Source: Petrosia ficiformis
Lineage: Eukaryota; Porifera; Demospongiae; Haplosclerida; Petrosiidae
Reading direction: 5' to 3'
NCBI GenBank assembly: GCA_947044365.1
Contig: OX345653.1
Location: forward strand, 3,109,501 to 3,173,500
Length of the DNA: 64,000 nt
The notes beneath the pieces were generated by a model, which made no database searches, was not told the origin of the DNA, and saw nothing but the letters and a program-made list of their open reading frames with translations. Below are positions 12,986 through 26,391 of the stretch, one piece after another. Each line of letters begins with the position of its first letter. The first letter of the stretch is position 1. Position numbers and translations under genes: made by a program.

Positions 12986-13060
12986 AAGTGTGGTTTTCCT
13001 AAATTGGGTCACATTAACTACCATTATCAGTATGGACACACAAATAAGGTAGAAACTCAC

Positions 13061-13250
13061 ACATATGTTAGAGAAAATTATTCCCAAAGACAAAAGATAT
13101 AGGCGTGGTTCTTTTGACACAATGTTGTTTGGTGAATAGAGTGTCCATATAGTATACAATACAGTGAGTAGAAGTATTGAAATACCAGGATGAATAAGGT
13201 AATTTGGAGAGGAACGATTTGTAGTCTGAGACTGAGTTTGATCATTTGTT
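13061..13250 (-). CDS. EPT1-like exon 8
   Basis: 190 bp between a TTTGCAG acceptor and a GTGAGT donor. It encodes two hydrophobic helices with [10 protein letters not shown] between them and ends ..GIIFSNIC, where EPT1 proteins continue with their last helices. Reading past the donor runs into repeat-derived sequence. Confidence 0.88.
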
Positions 13251-16200
13251 CTGCAAATGAAATACATGTACTATATCATGATATTGAAATTAAGGCTGGA
13301 ATGGATACTCGATTATCCAGATAACTATCCGCAAACTGAACATCCAGATCTCTTTCTTTGTATCCAGGTACTCGTTTAATGTTGTGCATGCGCAGAAACC
13401 AAACATGTGAAATTGAAATTGCAATAAAATGTTAGTTGATAAGTGTCTTGCTCTGTTGTAAAGTCCAGAACGATCTTTAAAAACACCAATGCTGCTTGTA
13501 ATGCAGTAGATTACAGCAAAAAGGTGTGGTAATAATTTATATTTTAGTGCAAATAATGAATTTTTAGAGTAATTATTTGGGTACTCGACCATTATTGTGA
13601 ACAGATATCTGAATAGTAAAAGACGGGATCCATTCCAGCCCTAATTGAAATACTGGGTGCTTCTTCGTGTAATAGTCATTGCATTACATCAACTAGAAAA
13701 TTACACTGTGGTGCATAGTAATTTTGAAACAAATGCTTACCTTCCAACACTCGCTATTTAGCCATTTTGAACAGGAAGCCAATGAAATTTGGTATCTAGG
13801 AAGAACAGTTAATGCTCCTCATAGATACCAAATTTAGTTTGCTTACTGTATAAAATGGCCGAATAGCGAGTGATTGAATGTAGGCATTAGTTCAAAATTA
13901 GTATGCATCATAAGTGTAGTTTTCCCAAATTAGGTGACATACATGTATAATACATTATAATATATATTCCATATATATTACATAGTCCTTATAGCCTGTT
14001 ACCATGTTGTTGCTATGCGTTATATTTCAAATTTTGGAAGTTATAAACAGGTTTATAACTTCTCAATTTCGCAGACGGCAAAACTACGGTAATAGTATCG
14101 CGCATGTGTGATTGTGTGGGTGGGCTGCTACAGAAACAACTGTTCTTAGCTCAATAACTCTTGCATTTTACAAGGTTCAAGATTCTAACTTCCTTTGCTG
14201 GAGAGCTGAGGTGTTAAGAAAGCTACAGATGTGGAATTCATGTTTTGTTAGTTGCAGAAGGACAACAAGGCGAGTGTATGAAAGTTCCAGCACACTGCCC
14301 ACATTCTAGCTAAGCTTCATAACTTCCTTATTATTAACAGCACGGGTTTTTAACGTGTTTGGATGGATAGAAGAGCTTCTTCATTAGTTTCAGGAAGGTA
14401 GCAAGTGAGTGTTTGAAATGAAGTTGGTGGCTATAAATCAGTTATAGAATGCGCATATTTTACTGAAATATAATCCTATGCACTCAGGCATGTCGCCCTC
14501 GTTGCTAGGGAGTATATTCCAGTAACAGACAGTTGTCTATTTTACTGAAATATAATCCCACGCAATTAGGCGTGCCGCCCTCATTGCTAGGGATTATATT
14601 CCAGTAATAGACCTTGAGTGTATTCTGTAACTACAACATATAGTATATAGTCCATATACAATACATAGTTTATACATGGGTTGGAGATGCAATGTCATAT
14701 GAATATCAACAAAGTGTTGTTCTTATCAGTTAGTACAAATTGGTTGCTATTTTAGTAGCTTATAAAATCCCAGGATTACTCTAACAGTATAAAAGGCTTA
14801 CTCGACTGGTTTTACCAATGAATGATAAATGTTCCATACATTTGTTGGAATGGAGAGCACAAATCCAACTGAAAAGAAAACAAGAGAAGTACATGTACAT
14901 ACATGTATTACATAATAAAGATTGTCACACATAATACACATGTACACATGTACACATACACATACATTGTACACATGTACATGAAGTAAACAGTAAAGTA
15001 GAAAATAAGACAAGTACATGTATGCATGTACATGAACAATTATGTACACTACATGTATGTAATGAAGATTGTCACACATAATACACATGTACACATACAC
15101 GTACACATGTACGCATGTACATGAATAATTATGTACACTACATGTATATAATGAAGATTGTCACACATAATACACATGTACACATACACGTACACATGTA
15201 CGCATGTACATGAATAATTATGTACACTACATGTATGTAATGAAGATTGTTACACATAATACACATGTACACATACATGTACACATGTACGCATGTACAT
15301 GAATAATTATGTACACTACATGTATGTAATGAAGATTGTCACACATAATACACATGTACACATACACGTACACATGTACGCATGTACATGAATAATTATG
15401 TACACTACATGTATGTAATGAAGATTGTCACACATAATACACATGTATACACATATACATGTACATGTACGAGGGCTACAAAGTATCATTATGCATTAAA
15501 CATTAAACATTAAAGTAGAATCATGTTTAAAATGAAAATGAGGTTATTAAAAATGGTAACGACTAACGACACATAATTAGTTTATACTCACTGATGATAA
15601 GCCATTTAAAACAATAAGCACATGTCCAACCAGGCAGAGGATAGAAATGCCAAAATTTAACACCAAAGATAGCAGTAACAAAATAGAAGAGAGTACCTCC
15701 CTGTACAAGAGAGAGAGAGAGAGAGAGAGTGTGTAAATTAATGTGTAGTATAGATGTATTAGACTCCAGGTGGTAAGGAGATGTATATAATCTCCTTGGC
15801 TTTACCTAAAAGATTATATTTCACCAGAGTCTAATATACATGTACATGTGTATTAGACTCCAGGTGGTAAGGAGATGTATATAATCTCCTCGGCTTTACC
15901 TAAAAGATTATATTTCACCAGAGTCTAATATACATGTACATGTGTATTAGACTCCAGGTGGTAAGGAGATGTATATAATCTCCTCGGCTTTACCTAAAAG
16001 ATTATATTTCACCAGAGTCTAATATACATGTACATGTGTATTAGACTCCAGGTGGTAAGGAGATGTATATAATCTCCTCGGCTTTACCTAAAAGATTGTA
16101 TTTCACCAGAGTCTACTATACATGTACATGACTCCAGGTGGTAAGGAGATTTACATATCAGGTTTTCCTACACTTACCACATCTGGAGTCTAATATACAT

Positions 16201-17630
16201 GTACATGTGGAAAAATGTTAGGTTTGTGAGTCTTCAGTTATTACTATAACAGACTTTTAAATTAGTTTATATGAATCTTCATTAGCATAATGATTGTTCT
16301 AAACTAATACTGTATGTACATGTACATGTATATGTATGTGTGAGTGTATGTACATGTACATGTATACATGTACATGTATGTATGTCATGTACTATATTAG
16401 TTTAGTACAATCATTATGCTAATAAAATGTCTGTTATAGTAATAACTGAAGACCCACAAACCTATTTAGGTTATTCCACAAGTACATGTAATGAAAATTC
16501 ATGTGCCTAGCATGCCAGCAGTAGGCATAGACAAACACACACAACAAACAAATAAGCAGCCACAATGCCTTAATTAAGCACAGCCACAAAGGGCCTAGAA
16601 AACATTAGAGCAGCCACTTTGGCTTAATTGGAACACTGAATGCCCAGTCTTGAGAACCAGGAATGGTGGTTAAAGATCTTGGATAGCTAACCAACTCTTC
16701 CCTGCTCATCCAGTGTCCATATAATAATAATAATAATAATAAAATAGTATATTTATATAACAAGTACATAACATAAACAAAAGAAGAGAAATATAGAGCT
16801 GCCGTAAACTTAAGTTGGTCACATGTGCAAAGCCTGAGCTACACTAAGCACCTACTCTTATAAAAGCAGCTGGCAATCATTGACTACGCATGCAACACAC
16901 AAAAGAAGTACTGACTAGTACTGATTACAATTTAGAAGAAGCACTGATAAGTACTTATCAATGCCTAGCACGTCTAATAGTCACATTTCTTGTCAAGCCC
17001 AGCCTAACATTAACCGGCAAGCCAATACCTTCCTCGATATGTTTGTGTACACTACAATTAAATTTACAAATAATAGGTGCATGTATTCTGTAAAACTTTT
17101 AAAAGATAAAACATAGCTAGTATATCAGAATCCTTGTTGTATTAAACTAGTAGCTAACTTTCAATGTCTGTCTGCAATATCTTTAAAAGAATCACATATC
17201 CTACCAATTCTTATTAACTGTGAAATATACACTCCATAAGCAGGTTTAGTGGGAATATTACTGCATAAATGTGGAGAGTTAACTATATTAAAACCAAAAG
17301 TGTCTCTTTTATCAAAAATGGTAGTGTGGTACATGTATTTCCCATTTTCTATTGTAATTAAGATATCTAAATACAACTTGTAGGATAGAATAGTGGGACT
17401 CTCAGTAGTTCTTTTGAGTTCTAACTCAGGGGATATACATGTATGTTAAGAACAACTTTTGTAAATCTATTAATATTTAATTAAAAGATCATGTACATGT
17501 ACTTGTGGAATAACTCATTATAATAAATAGGTCTGTGGGTTTCTAAATAACAGACATTTAAATCAATCTTTATTAACTAACCAGTATGTTTGTGTGTATG
17601 TGTGTGCATACGTACAATTACATGTGCAGT

Positions 17631-17665
<35 letters not shown>

Positions 17666-20600
17666 TGTGTGTGTGAAAATATGAATACATATAAAGTACA
17701 TGTATAATTTATGCATCAACTCACCAGTTCACCCCAATCATATGCCCAAGGCATATATAGTGTACCAGTAATATATTTCTCCCAGTGTGAGAAGTAAAAG
17801 CCAGTCATCAATGCTAAGACAACCCAATAACACTCAATAGGTTGACCTCCCCATAAAGAACCTCGACCAATAGCTGAATACATGGACATAGGAAGGAGCA
17901 TACAGCTCATACTGTCTAAACCGTGGTCAAATAATTCACCTAGTTGATAAGAATGATATGATTATACATGCATGTATATACATGTACATGTAGAGGTATA
18001 TGTTCATCTGTACATGTACATGTACATGTATGTGGCCTAAGTAACACTTTTCCACAAAATAATTTTGGTCAAACACTTATGTTTAATCACTTGTCATTTT
18101 GTACAGTAAGACAATGAAATTTGATATCTAAGAAGCTTAACCCTTAGAGGACTGAGCTTGTTTTTCAAAATTCTTCCCTTTACCAAAACTAGCGACTCTA
18201 TTGCATATATTTTGGCCCCCGTTCACTTTCTCTACTCCAAACTTGGCTCCTTTTCCGACATGGAGCACTACTTCTACCAACTTGGTTACCGGGACTCGAA
18301 AGTCCCCAAGCGCTTCGTATAATTAAATCAAATGCAGTGCTCTCCCTCTTTTGACTGGAACTTGGGCAAACAAAATGACCCCACTGCATGTTGGCACCAG
18401 CTACACCCACGATTTCAGGTTTTACAGCAAAAGAAATGCCTCAGGTACCCACCAGAGCGCGTGGGCGGGGTCACTGAAACCACAATTTGCGTGGGCGGCA
18501 AGGGGGCTATGCCCCCTTCGAACCCCCATTAATGGGGGGACACCCCCCTTTAAAATTCCCCCCCATAGTCGTTATTTAGGCCAAAGGGCGGCCGAAAAAC
18601 CATCAACTTTTTTAGCCATTTTCATGGGCTTGTGCCTGACACCAATTAGAAGCATTTGGAGTGCTTCGTAATGCTAGGAACACATTCCCAACCATGTAGG
18701 GGTGAAATGTCACATATATGTGACATCAGTCCTCTAAGGGTTAATAATAGCTCTTATCCAGAAACAGCTATTAGCAAGCTTTTTAGAAAATGAATTGTAT
18801 TGACTTCTTGTACAAAATGGCGGATTGATGAGTCATTACCCTCGCCGCGTAACGTAAGGGTATGGTAATCGTTTTGTCTGTGTGTCTGTGTGTTAGCAAT
18901 TTTTCTAGAAAAATAAAAACATTGAGATTTCAAACGGGGTACTGGTACACTTCAAATTATACAAGGAAAAAAAAGTAACGTAGGAATTCTCCTAAAACCT
19001 TTTGGTTCTAAAGTTATGACAATTTTTATAACTCACAGTTACCGTTTCACGACTTTAAGATGAAACGAGGGCAATAATATGGACACACAAAACACAAGTG
19101 ATCCTGTTTCATGGCTGTCGCTAGCCAAGAAACACTTCAAACCAAAAACAATCGAGGTAATGGTTGCTACTACATCACCATTGATGCAAGATAGAGAGCT
19201 ACATTGTACCTAGCTCCACCTACAGGTATGTGCATGTGCATGTGATAGAGGTGATTCAATACGTTTTCACACGTTGGAGACTTTAGAGGTAGATTTGAGA
19301 ACTTCTTCATTGTTTTTCAAAGGAAAAACAGAAAAAAAGATGCAAGATGTATATATAAATTATACATTTCTTTCATTGATATTCTTATAAAGTTATAACA
19401 CTTTTAATGCCCATAAATGTTTTTCAAATTTATGTGTATACCATGTAACAAAAGTATTGAAAAGGGACAGTTTCCTGCAAATACACAAACATTATGAAAA
19501 AATTGTAGTGTTTTGTATTACTTTGCCACGTAGGCGAGGGTCCCGCATGACGGCACTCGTTAAAGGTAAGTGTTTTGCAGGAAACTGTCCCTTTTTGAAA
19601 ATTAGGTCCCATTTGACCAGCATTGTGTATAATTAATTGTGTATATTTGATAATGTCATACCAAGTGGTGAACTACTGCCTGTTCTTCTAGCTTGTTTGC
19701 CATCAATTCCATCAAGAGTATGGGCAGTAAAGTGAGCAAATCCTGAATATATCCACACCCACGTTGGAATTGGAGGTCTCACAATACCTGTAGTATAAGT
19801 AAAACATGCATAGTGTTGTAACTTTACTGGTATATGTAAATGTATAGGTTGACTCTACCCAAGGCAGTGTTTTTAATAAGCTGATATGGCGCACCATTGG
19901 CCCAAAGAGCTTCTTAATTGGCACTACACAGTTCTCTCTTTGGGTCAGCAGCACAGTTAATTATGATTATATTGTCACTAACAGCATTAAATCTTTGTTA
20001 ATTTGCTCAAGATGTATTCCCAATGCCACACACACTAACCATTGTTGAACCAATCGGGCCCATGCTTCAAAAAGTATCGAAAACTCTGACACAAGGTATA
20101 GGTACAGGCAAGTAGTATAGGGCAGATACAGATTCTTTACAGACCAAATCTTTAAACTTTATAGTATTATTTTACTGAAATTAAAGATTGATACAATACT
20201 CAGAATCAGATTCGTTGAGCTATTCCCATCTTTTCTAGTAGTTTGTAAGTTTCATTTTCCAACAGAAATGGCTAGAGCAGTGCTAGAAAGTAGTGATGTA
20301 CATGAACATATACTAGAAAATGAGTTAACACCAACATGTAGGTATAGGTAGTTTTAGTTAAATTTAATATATAATTATATATCTGAAGTAGAGGCAAAAC
20401 TTAAATGTCATTCACACAAGAAAGATTGGGATGGTACCTTAGCAACAAACCACTTTCATATAACCCTACATAGGTATAGCTAGAGTATAAAAAAGAAAGT
20501 AGGGTTGTTATTTTAATTTTGTTGCTAAGGTACCATTCCAATCTTGTTTGTGTGCTTTTCACAAAAATAAATACAGTAACCTCACAGCTTAGGGGTTAAT

Positions 20601-23600
20601 AATTAGTCAAGAGCTTAGGGGTTAATTCTATATCTCACAACTAGTGATGGGCGATACCAAAGATTATCAATCGATTCCAATTCTGAATACTTTTGGATCA
20701 GGAATCGAGGGAATCGAATACCGATTCCGAATACTTACTGTCTGTGCATTGTGAAGAAATAAATATAATACCGGTAATACATGTTGAATTGTTCATTACA
20801 TGCATGCACTATGCTGCCGCAGCCTGCAGGAATATTAACTTATTTAATAACTACTGATTTATTAACTATTATTAATGTTAAAGGGCGTGGTTTAATTCGG
20901 AATCGCTTCGATCGATTCTAACTTTTCTTTCAATACGAGTACAATTCCAGACGGAGTCGAAAAATCGAATACTCAGGAATCGGAATCGCCCATCACTACT
21001 CACAACCCATAAATGGGTACACAGCTGGTTCGTGAGGCTCTTTTCTGGACAAAATTCACAACTTGCTGGTGAAATATTGTTTTCTCCAGTTTTTTTCTGT
21101 GGGACACTTTCAAAAACTATTTTGAGCACTATATGAGAAAGTTTTATCATACTCGGGGATTGGTTAATTACTGGGCATGGCACATAAAAGAACACCTGTG
21201 CAAACTATAGTGAAGACAGTTGCTATAGAAACTGCTATAAAAGTTATAAAGTTATACAAGAAACTTTATAAGTAAGCAAAACCAACTACAAAAATTGGCT
21301 ATTGGATTTCAGCAAGATTATGGCTTTGGTTTCAAAAAGCCAATTAATGATCACCCCAATGCGATTTCTTTTTCTCATTATTATATCTTGAGAATGTTAA
21401 AGTAATTAAGTAGGTGTGGTCTGTTTTATTGTTGCTAGTGAAAATGGGTTCTCGTGCGAAGACAGTTAATAACAACTTTGGGTTTCTTCTAGTGTTGCAC
21501 CTATACAGCAATTTGCCTGTATGCCTATATGTCTATATTTCATAATCCATATTGCCTATATGCAGATCCAATCTGATATTGTCTGTGTATATAGTTGTAT
21601 TTATCTAGTTTACAACTGTACACACATGGTACAGTGTTAATTATTCTATTGTTCGTGTGTTTGTGGCTGCTTATTTTCTAAGCCGTTGTGGCTGCTTATT
21701 TTCTAAGCCATTGTGGCTGATTATTTTTCTAAGCCATAGTAGCTGCTCTGAAGCCATTGTGGTTGCTTGTTTGTTTGTTGTGTGTGCGTTTGTTTGCGCC
21801 ATTTGCTAGCATGCTAGACACATGAATTTTCATGTAGTTACAGGCATATTCAGCTTTGGTTGCACACATCTTCAGATTGTACTTGTGCAGTTTGACAATA
21901 ATGTAATCTGCAAAGCCTGAAAAATATTGTGTAAGCTGTATAGGCAATGTATAGGCAATGCAGTTGCCTATACCGATACTCTGCCTATATAGGGACCTAA
22001 TCAGATCCCTATACTAGTATAGGTGCAACCCTAGTTTCTTTCATATATAACTAATGAACTATGGTTGCTAAGAATTTATTAGGCCTGTGTGATAATCACG
22101 ATAATGAAATTATCCTGAAACATATGCTTCATGAATAAGATAATAAAGTTTCTTTATCATTGATAACTACTGCACATCCGCATTTTGCAAACAATATGCC
22201 ACTTTCTAGGCATCATTGAGATGCTGAGTTAGAGTGTGTGTGTGAAGAGCACATGCTTTTCCTTAAAGTGGTGCTAGAAAATGTCAACATGCTTGTTTTG
22301 AAAAGCTTGACATTTATAGCCCAGGCCTAGAGTTTATACTAGATACAGGTCCAGAAGTGGAATTTAAGAGGCCAAGTCAATCACACATTTTCCAAGTGCA
22401 GTGGTTAACAACAAATTTACCAAAATAACAAGATTATGGAACAACAGACAGGTGTCTATTCATAAAATGTAGTGTCAGTTTGATGTGTTTTTTTCAATGA
22501 TGTACAAGTATATAAACAACTGGGTTTTGGTTTATAATTGGTCTATTCTGGTTTCTAATAACAACTTTTAAAAACCTTTCAACAAGATATTGTCTAGGCA
22601 CTGTTAGTAGATAGTTAACTACAACTAAAATCCTTTTAGTAAGCCTAATATTATTTTAGTTAATTATAACTATACCTAAATCAGAGGTGGAAATAACAGT
22701 CAGACATCAGACAATTTCTGACCATTTAGCCTGTTTGTCTGAGCAAATCTCACTTTGCTCGGACATGTTGTCCTAGCAGAAAAATAAACATGACAAAAAA
22801 GAGTGAAATTTAAAGGAATGCTCTCACAGGAATAGTAAACAATCTGTGGCACTTGTCAATACATGTACTACATTCAAAATTTAATATTATGGTCTGGCAC
22901 GACTAATGGCCTTAAGAAACAATATTTTTTGCATGTTCAATTCCCAGTATATAGCTATACATGTACTGGTTGTAATGGTTGTGATGGTTGTAATAGAGTT
23001 GTACTGGTTGTAATGGTTGTGATGGTTGTAATAGAGTTGTAATGGTTGTAATGGTTGTACTGGTTGTAATGGTTGTGATGGTTGTAATAGAGTTGTAATG
23101 GTTGTAATGGTTGTAATGGTTGTAATGGTTGTGATGGTTGTAATAGAGTTGTAATGGTTGTAATGGTTGTAATGGTTGTAATGATTGTGATGGTTGTACT
23201 GATTTTAGTGGTTGTATTAGTTGTACTGGTTGTATGATGGTTGTAGTGGTTGTATTAATTGTACTGGTTGTAATGGTTGTGATGGTTGTAATAGTTGTAA
23301 TGATTGTGATGGTTGTGATGGTTGTAAGGATTGTACTGGTTGTATTGGTTGTGATGGTTGTAATAGTTGTAATGATTGTGATGGTTGTAATGGTTGTGAT
23401 GGTTGTGATGGTTGTGATGGTTGTGATGGTTGTAATGGTTGTAAGGATTGTACTGGTTGTATTGGTTGTATTGGTTGTAATGGTTGTGATGGTTGTGATG
23501 GTTGTAAGGATTGTACTGGTCGTATTGGTTGTAATGGTTGTGATGGTTGTAAGGATTGTACTGGTTGTGATGGTTGTATTAGTTGCACTGATACTTTGAA

Positions 23601-25820
23601 TCATAACCACCTATTATTAAATTTCTATATTATATAAATAAATAAAAATGTAGCTATCAAAGTGGAAAAAACACATAAGAAATGGTTAGCACTGAACAAA
23701 ATTAAATTATGCATGTAACTCTTTACATAAGTATAGCTACACACTATTTTGCTATACTTGCAGTATGTATGGTTATATATAGAAGTGGTTAGTTGAAGTG
23801 ATAACCGCTTCAATCTTGTTTGTGTGCTTTCAGTTTGATATCTCTACATTTTCTTTCATGCTGTCAATTGATTAATACTATAACATTATCAACTTCTTGA
23901 AGAATACGTGGCTGTGTTGATGATTATAATATCATTGATTATAATAATATAAGTACTACAACTATAATGATAATGAGTGGTTTAAAATGTTATTATCAAT
24001 ATCAACTTTATGTGATGCTTTTTTGTTTGACACGAAAAAATGATAATAAGTATATTGTGAAAAAAAAAGAAAACTCAACAGAATCATTGAAGAAAATACC
24101 TAATGAAGTGCAGAAGTGAGATATGTTATTTATAGTACATGTAAGCGTAATGTGTAATTTAAATTCAACAAAAAACTGATTTCTAAATGTATTTGTCATA
24201 ATTTTACTCCTCCCTTGATATTATTTGAATTTTAGACTTGATTTGTTCTTTACTTTTCTCTCTGAAAAGGATACTTTGCACGAGGGAAACAGCACAAAAA
24301 AACGTGATTTTGAGTAATATACAATGTCATTGTATAATTTAGTTACATCTAATTCTGCATTGCCTTCCTCCATTACATTAAGATTCAAAATCAGACCAAA
24401 GAGAAGTAGATAAAAATTCCCCTCTATCTAAAGCAAACTTTTTACTCGATGGGAGTACAAGTTGTAGTGAATGTGGACGCCTCTTTCTTTTCATTCCATG
24501 CATAATTGGTCTTGCTCCAAATGGGTTACCCCACTCTTTGCATTGACAGAGCATGGAACATGATTGCGATTTTTGATAACATTTGCAACGACTTGCGTAA
24601 AAAGCATTAGATGCACTTCATAGAAATGTTTCTATTAACACCACATCTGCAACCTCCCAACTCTACAGGTATTGTTTTATCAATAGTAATGGTCTGTCTT
24701 GTGATATTAGCATAAGGCAGAGCTGCATCATAATGTCCTGCCCCTTTTGATTACTACATTTTCTTTCATTTTTTTGAAATGAAATTGTTGTATTATAGGA
24801 TCTCAGTATTAGGTGGTTATGATTATATTATTACAAGTACAACTATTACATATAGCATCAATACAAACATTACAACCAGTACAACCATTACAACATTACA
24901 ACCAGTACAACCATTACAACATTACAACTATTACAACCATTACAACATTACAACCATTACAACGAGTACAACTACATGTAATACAACCAGTACAATCCTT
25001 ACAACCAGTACAACTATTACAACTATTACAACCATTACAACCAGTACAGCCATCACAACCAGTACAACTAATACAACCGTCACAACCATTACAACTAATA
25101 CAACTGTCACAACCATTACAACCATCACAACCATTACAACCAGTACAACTAATACAACCACTACAACCATCACAACCATTACAACCAGTACAACTTCATT
25201 ACAACTATTACAACCATTAAACCATTACAGCCATCACAACCACCAAAACCAGTACAACTAATACAACCGTCACAACCAGTACAACCACTATAACCATCAC
25301 AACCATACAATCAATAAATTATTAGTGCAGTAGAACTATAACACATGATGACTACGCTGACTGTGCACATTTTGTGATTCTTACATGAAGAAATAACCCT
25401 CTAATTACAGGTGTACTGTAATTCAATCAATTGAATATACATGTACACACGTAATATAAATGAAGAATTTTGCACAAATGAACCTTTTACCACAGATAAT
25501 AATGCTTATACTTAATAGTTAATACATGTAGTTTTGTTATTCCGCTATTTTGTACAGTAAAATTTGGTATCCAGGAAGAGCAGCTTTGTAAATACCAAAT
25601 TCTATTAACTTCCTGTCAGAACAGCTAGTATTTAAAGGTATGCAATTATATTGCAGGAAAATGTCTTTTTTTGTGGATTCAGCATGTAGAGTGATGTAAT
25701 GAAGTCTACAGTAAAACAGACACTCTTCCCAGGAAACAACATGACCCAGTTTGATGGGCACTATTTTTTTTATGGCCTGTAGGGCGATCCCTATGATTGC
25801 TTTCCCACGGGTTCGAAATA

Positions 25821-25861
<41 letters not shown>

Positions 25862-26319
25862 TGATGGTGACATCATCCCATTGATGTGGTGAGGTCTATA
25901 TATTCTGTATATAGGACCCAAAACAGGTCTATATTTGGAGAAATTAACCCATTAACAACATGCAATACTTTATTGCCAAGTATAATAGTATTTTATTGCC
26001 AAAACTGTTGTGAAATCATTGAGAATAAGTGATCAATATATAGTTTGGGAAAAGATCACCATGCAGTCAGAGTGTACCAATCATGTAGTTCATTGATGTG
26101 GTGAGTCCTATATATTGTATGCAGGAGATGTCACCATCATACAATATATTGTATATAGTATGCTAATAGGTGCTATATACTGAATATAGTACCCTCGTTT
26201 TGTGTCCTCGGATGTGATATAGCCCTCGCAGGCTCGGGCTATATCACATCCTTGGACACAAAACTCAGGTCCTATATTTTGTATATAGGACCTAATAGCA
26301 TACTATATAATATAATATA

Positions 26320-26391
<72 letters not shown>

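Larger units (their letters stand above)
1..13060. other. Repeat-rich stretch without a recognised gene
   Basis: No open frame here resembles a known protein or joins into exons with good splice sites. It holds miniature elements, satellites and AT-rich unique sequence. The missing last exon or exons of the minus-strand EPT1-like gene could lie here, but scanning for the expected C-terminal motifs (a His-Tyr-Gly segment after two membrane helices) did not find them. Confidence 0.6.

Noticed and set aside
12775..12987. Minus-strand frame downstream of EPT1-like exon 8 as a possible last exon
   Set aside because: It is made of the family D palindrome and does not resemble the family's C-terminal helices.
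18351..18671. 106-codon plus-strand frame in the GC-rich patch
   Set aside because: Lies wholly within the 600-bp piggyBac-type element and has no transposase features.
22912..23610. Long Thr-, Gln/Pro- or Cys-rich open frames on both strands
   Set aside because: They follow entirely from the 9-bp minisatellite, whose length keeps every frame open.
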